Below are positions 62,715-64,000 of a stretch of DNA of 64,000 nucleotides, in pieces. Positions within the stretch are counted from its first letter, which is position 1, and each line of letters opens with the position of its first letter. The notes under the pieces are model-generated. The model did not search any database. It was given only the letters and a program-made list of their open reading frames with translations, and had not been told where the DNA came from. The DNA is from Bradyrhizobium sp. 170. GTDB taxonomy: Bacteria > Pseudomonadota > Alphaproteobacteria > Rhizobiales > Xanthobacteraceae. The position numbers were made by a program, and so were the translations under genes. The stretch is taken from the NCBI RefSeq assembly GCF_023101085.1, contig NZ_CP064703.1:6944001-7008000 (forward strand), read 5' to 3'.

Positions 62715-63067
62715 AATCCGCTGCGAGGCTATCCCGCGTCGTGCTTCCCGAACTGTCGAGAAGGCCACCAACATTAGACATCATAGCTTTCGCCTCCTCG
62801 ATTCCTGCGGGGGCGGCCTTGGCATAGTGGCCTTGGCGCTTTGCTCGCATCGCCGCGGGTGCCGAAAGTTCCTCATTTCGCAAGGATCGATGGATCGTAG
62901 GTTTCTGCGAGCGCGAAGTTCGCCTGGGCGCTTCCCATCTCGACTGCGCGCTCGAGTACAAGCCGCGCCGCGCCTATGTCCGCCGCCTCGACTACGGCAA
63001 GACCTCGAACACTCCATCGCTCCGCTTTTAGGTAAATCCTATAACTCGCATCGAGGACCCCACCCAC
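62715..63067 (-). pseudogene. Sel1-repeat protein remnant
   Basis: Minus strand: DIGAARLVLERAVEMGSAQA, NFALAETYDPSILAK and a stop. In another frame AMRAKRQGHYAKAAPAGIEE and AKAMMSNVGGLLDSSG follow. This is the repeating A-A-xx-G/A pattern of Sel1-like repeats as in rhizobial caspase-like/Sel1 proteins. Frameshift near 62880; no start or catalytic domain. Confidence 0.65.
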
Positions 63068-63208
63068 CCCTTTCGGGTTAGGCTGCTGGGTGCTCTCCTC
63101 GCTGGTGAGATATCCGCAGGAAACCCTGCAGGAGCGCTAGGCACAGCGGAGCACCATCGATGAGCATTGTGGGCAACTGGAAGCTGATCTCGGGATCCAG
63201 CACCTCGC

Positions 63209-63829
63209 TCACGGCTTCACATAGGACCATCCCTTCTCCTGCAACTCCATCACGCGTACGACGCCGGACTTCACTACTTCCGCCTGCGGAACAATCGGAA
63301 TGTCCTTGTTCTCGGCCTTGTGCATTCTTTCCTGAGTGTTGCCGCAGGCCTTGAACGATACCTCCGGCCTGCTCAGCGCCATCTCCTCGATACGGGCCTT
63401 TACCGGCGATGTGTCATCGCGCAGCATATGCAGGCCGGGCCCGAACGTGACCACCTCGATTTTCACGTTCTCGCCGACATCCTTATAGTATTGAGCAACA
63501 TTCGTTGCGTTGTTGAGCGCAAGATTCATGGCGGCGGGGTCGCTCGTGTTTACCTGCAAAACTAAATGGTGCGCCTTGGAGTCCGACGCAAGCCGAGCGT
63601 TGGCGGCGAGAAGGGATCGTTCCCTCTTATGTGTGGTGACTTTACTATGTTTGGTGGCTTTACGCGTGGCGGCAGCTTTTTCTGCAACGGGCGGCTGGTA
63701 CACAGCAGGATTCGTCGTTGTCGGTACCCAGTACCGTCCGCCTCGCTCGGCCGCCGCGAATGACGGGGCGCATAGAACTGTTACGGCTCCTATGGTGGCT
63801 ACCCTCGCAATATGTTGAAACATGTTCAT
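63209..63829 (-). CDS. Exported DsrE-like protein
   Basis: A 206-residue protein with a Sec signal (MNMFQHIARVATIGAVTVLC APSFAAA), a low-complexity Ala/Lys/Thr linker to about residue 75, and a DsrE/DsrF-like domain: HHLVLQVNTSDPAAMNLALN, YYKDVGENVKIEVVTFGPGL, then SFKACGNTQERM with the single conserved Cys and VVKSGVVRVMELQEKGWSYV. Cytoplasmic DsrE proteins relay sulfur on cysteine; the exported single-domain version is widespread in rhizobia but of unknown role. It is monocistronic and not obviously tied to EPS. Confidence 0.85.
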   Translation of the reverse strand: MNMFQHIARVATIGAVTVLCAPSFAAAERGGRYWVPTTTNPAVYQPPVAEKAAATRKATKHSKVTTHKRERSLLAANARLASDSKAHHLVLQVNTSDPAAMNLALNNATNVAQYYKDVGENVKIEVVTFGPGLHMLRDDTSPVKARIEEMALSRPEVSFKACGNTQERMHKAENKDIPIVPQAEVVKSGVVRVMELQEKGWSYVKP

Positions 63830-64000
63830 CGGGCTCTCCTATGGACAAACTTCATCGGACACGATCATCTGTTCCGCTTCGCGACCGGGTGTGACCATTT
63901 ACATGCAATAGTCATCTTCGCGCGAACCGCTTCCCACCCGCCGAGCGAAAACGTTCCATCCAGCGCGGTTCCTGTGCGGGGTGCAAGGCGCACGCTGAGG
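63830..64000. other. Right end of the window
   Basis: Upstream region of the DsrE-like gene. Nothing else recognised. Confidence 0.4.

Overview
The window reads as accessory chromosome of a Rhizobiales bacterium, most likely Bradyrhizobium or a close relative. I infer this from high GC, rhizobial exopolysaccharide (EPS) genes (ugd start, PssD/PssE-type glycosyltransferase pair, ExoF/Wza-type exporter, ExoP-type chain-length protein, polyprenyl glycosylphosphotransferase), and remnants of IS3, IS5, IS1182 and IS1380 elements. No rRNA, tRNA or CRISPR array was seen.

Layout. (1) 1-1477: 5' end of ugd on the minus strand, then gene-poor DNA with a decayed HNH-type gene. (2) 1478-14228: a compact thiotemplate cluster. 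It holds an acyl-AMP ligase-carrier-thioesterase protein, a CelD/FemAB-like GNAT, an Sfp-type phosphopantetheinyl transferase, a TubC-docking thioesterase, a one-module NRPS whose adenylation domain is interrupted by a PP-loop amidotransferase/sulfurtransferase-like domain, an acyl-CoA-dehydrogenase-like flavoenzyme and an asparagine synthetase. The adenylation specificity residues read as asparagine. This is the best candidate for an undescribed system. (3) 14455-24795: a type I secretion set (HlyD adaptor, ABC transporter with two C39-like domains, a 647-residue lyase-like cargo), a polysaccharide deacetylase and a second lyase-like secreted protein. (4) 25014-46390: polysaccharide assembly and decoration genes: methyltransferase, three GT4 glycosyltransferases, GMC oxidoreductase, aldo/keto reductase, two further AsnB-like amidotransferases, PssD/PssE, a Wzy-like polymerase, a TupA-like ATP-grasp ligase and a HAD protein. 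(5) 46391-57310: a scrambled zone with an intact IS1182-type element, a PaaK-tail/HisC-like aminotransferase fusion, a truncated flippase, and an inverted 2-kb duplication carrying a MurJ-like flippase and an FkbM methyltransferase. (6) 57087-64000: core EPS genes (Wzz/ExoP N-terminal type, initiating glycosylphosphotransferase, Wza/ExoF, VanZ-like) and a periplasmic DsrE-like protein.

How it fits together. The initiating transferase loads the first sugar on undecaprenyl phosphate. The GT4 and PssDE enzymes extend it, and AsnB-like, TupA-like, FkbM, GMC/AKR and aminotransferase proteins could amidate, acylate, methylate or oxidise it. A flippase and Wzy polymerise it, and Wzz plus Wza export it. 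The two lyase-like proteins and the deacetylase could trim it outside.

Two regulatory features cross these blocks. One is a promoter-like pattern, GGTAA then 10-13 nt then TTGAGC as a -35, found before several EPS genes and the phosphopantetheinyl transferase. The other is that one promoter plus the 5' end of asnB occurs three times, each in front of a different gene, producing chimeric ORFs. Frameshifts are frequent from 36.7 to 54.3 kb; they may be real decay or partly sequencing error.
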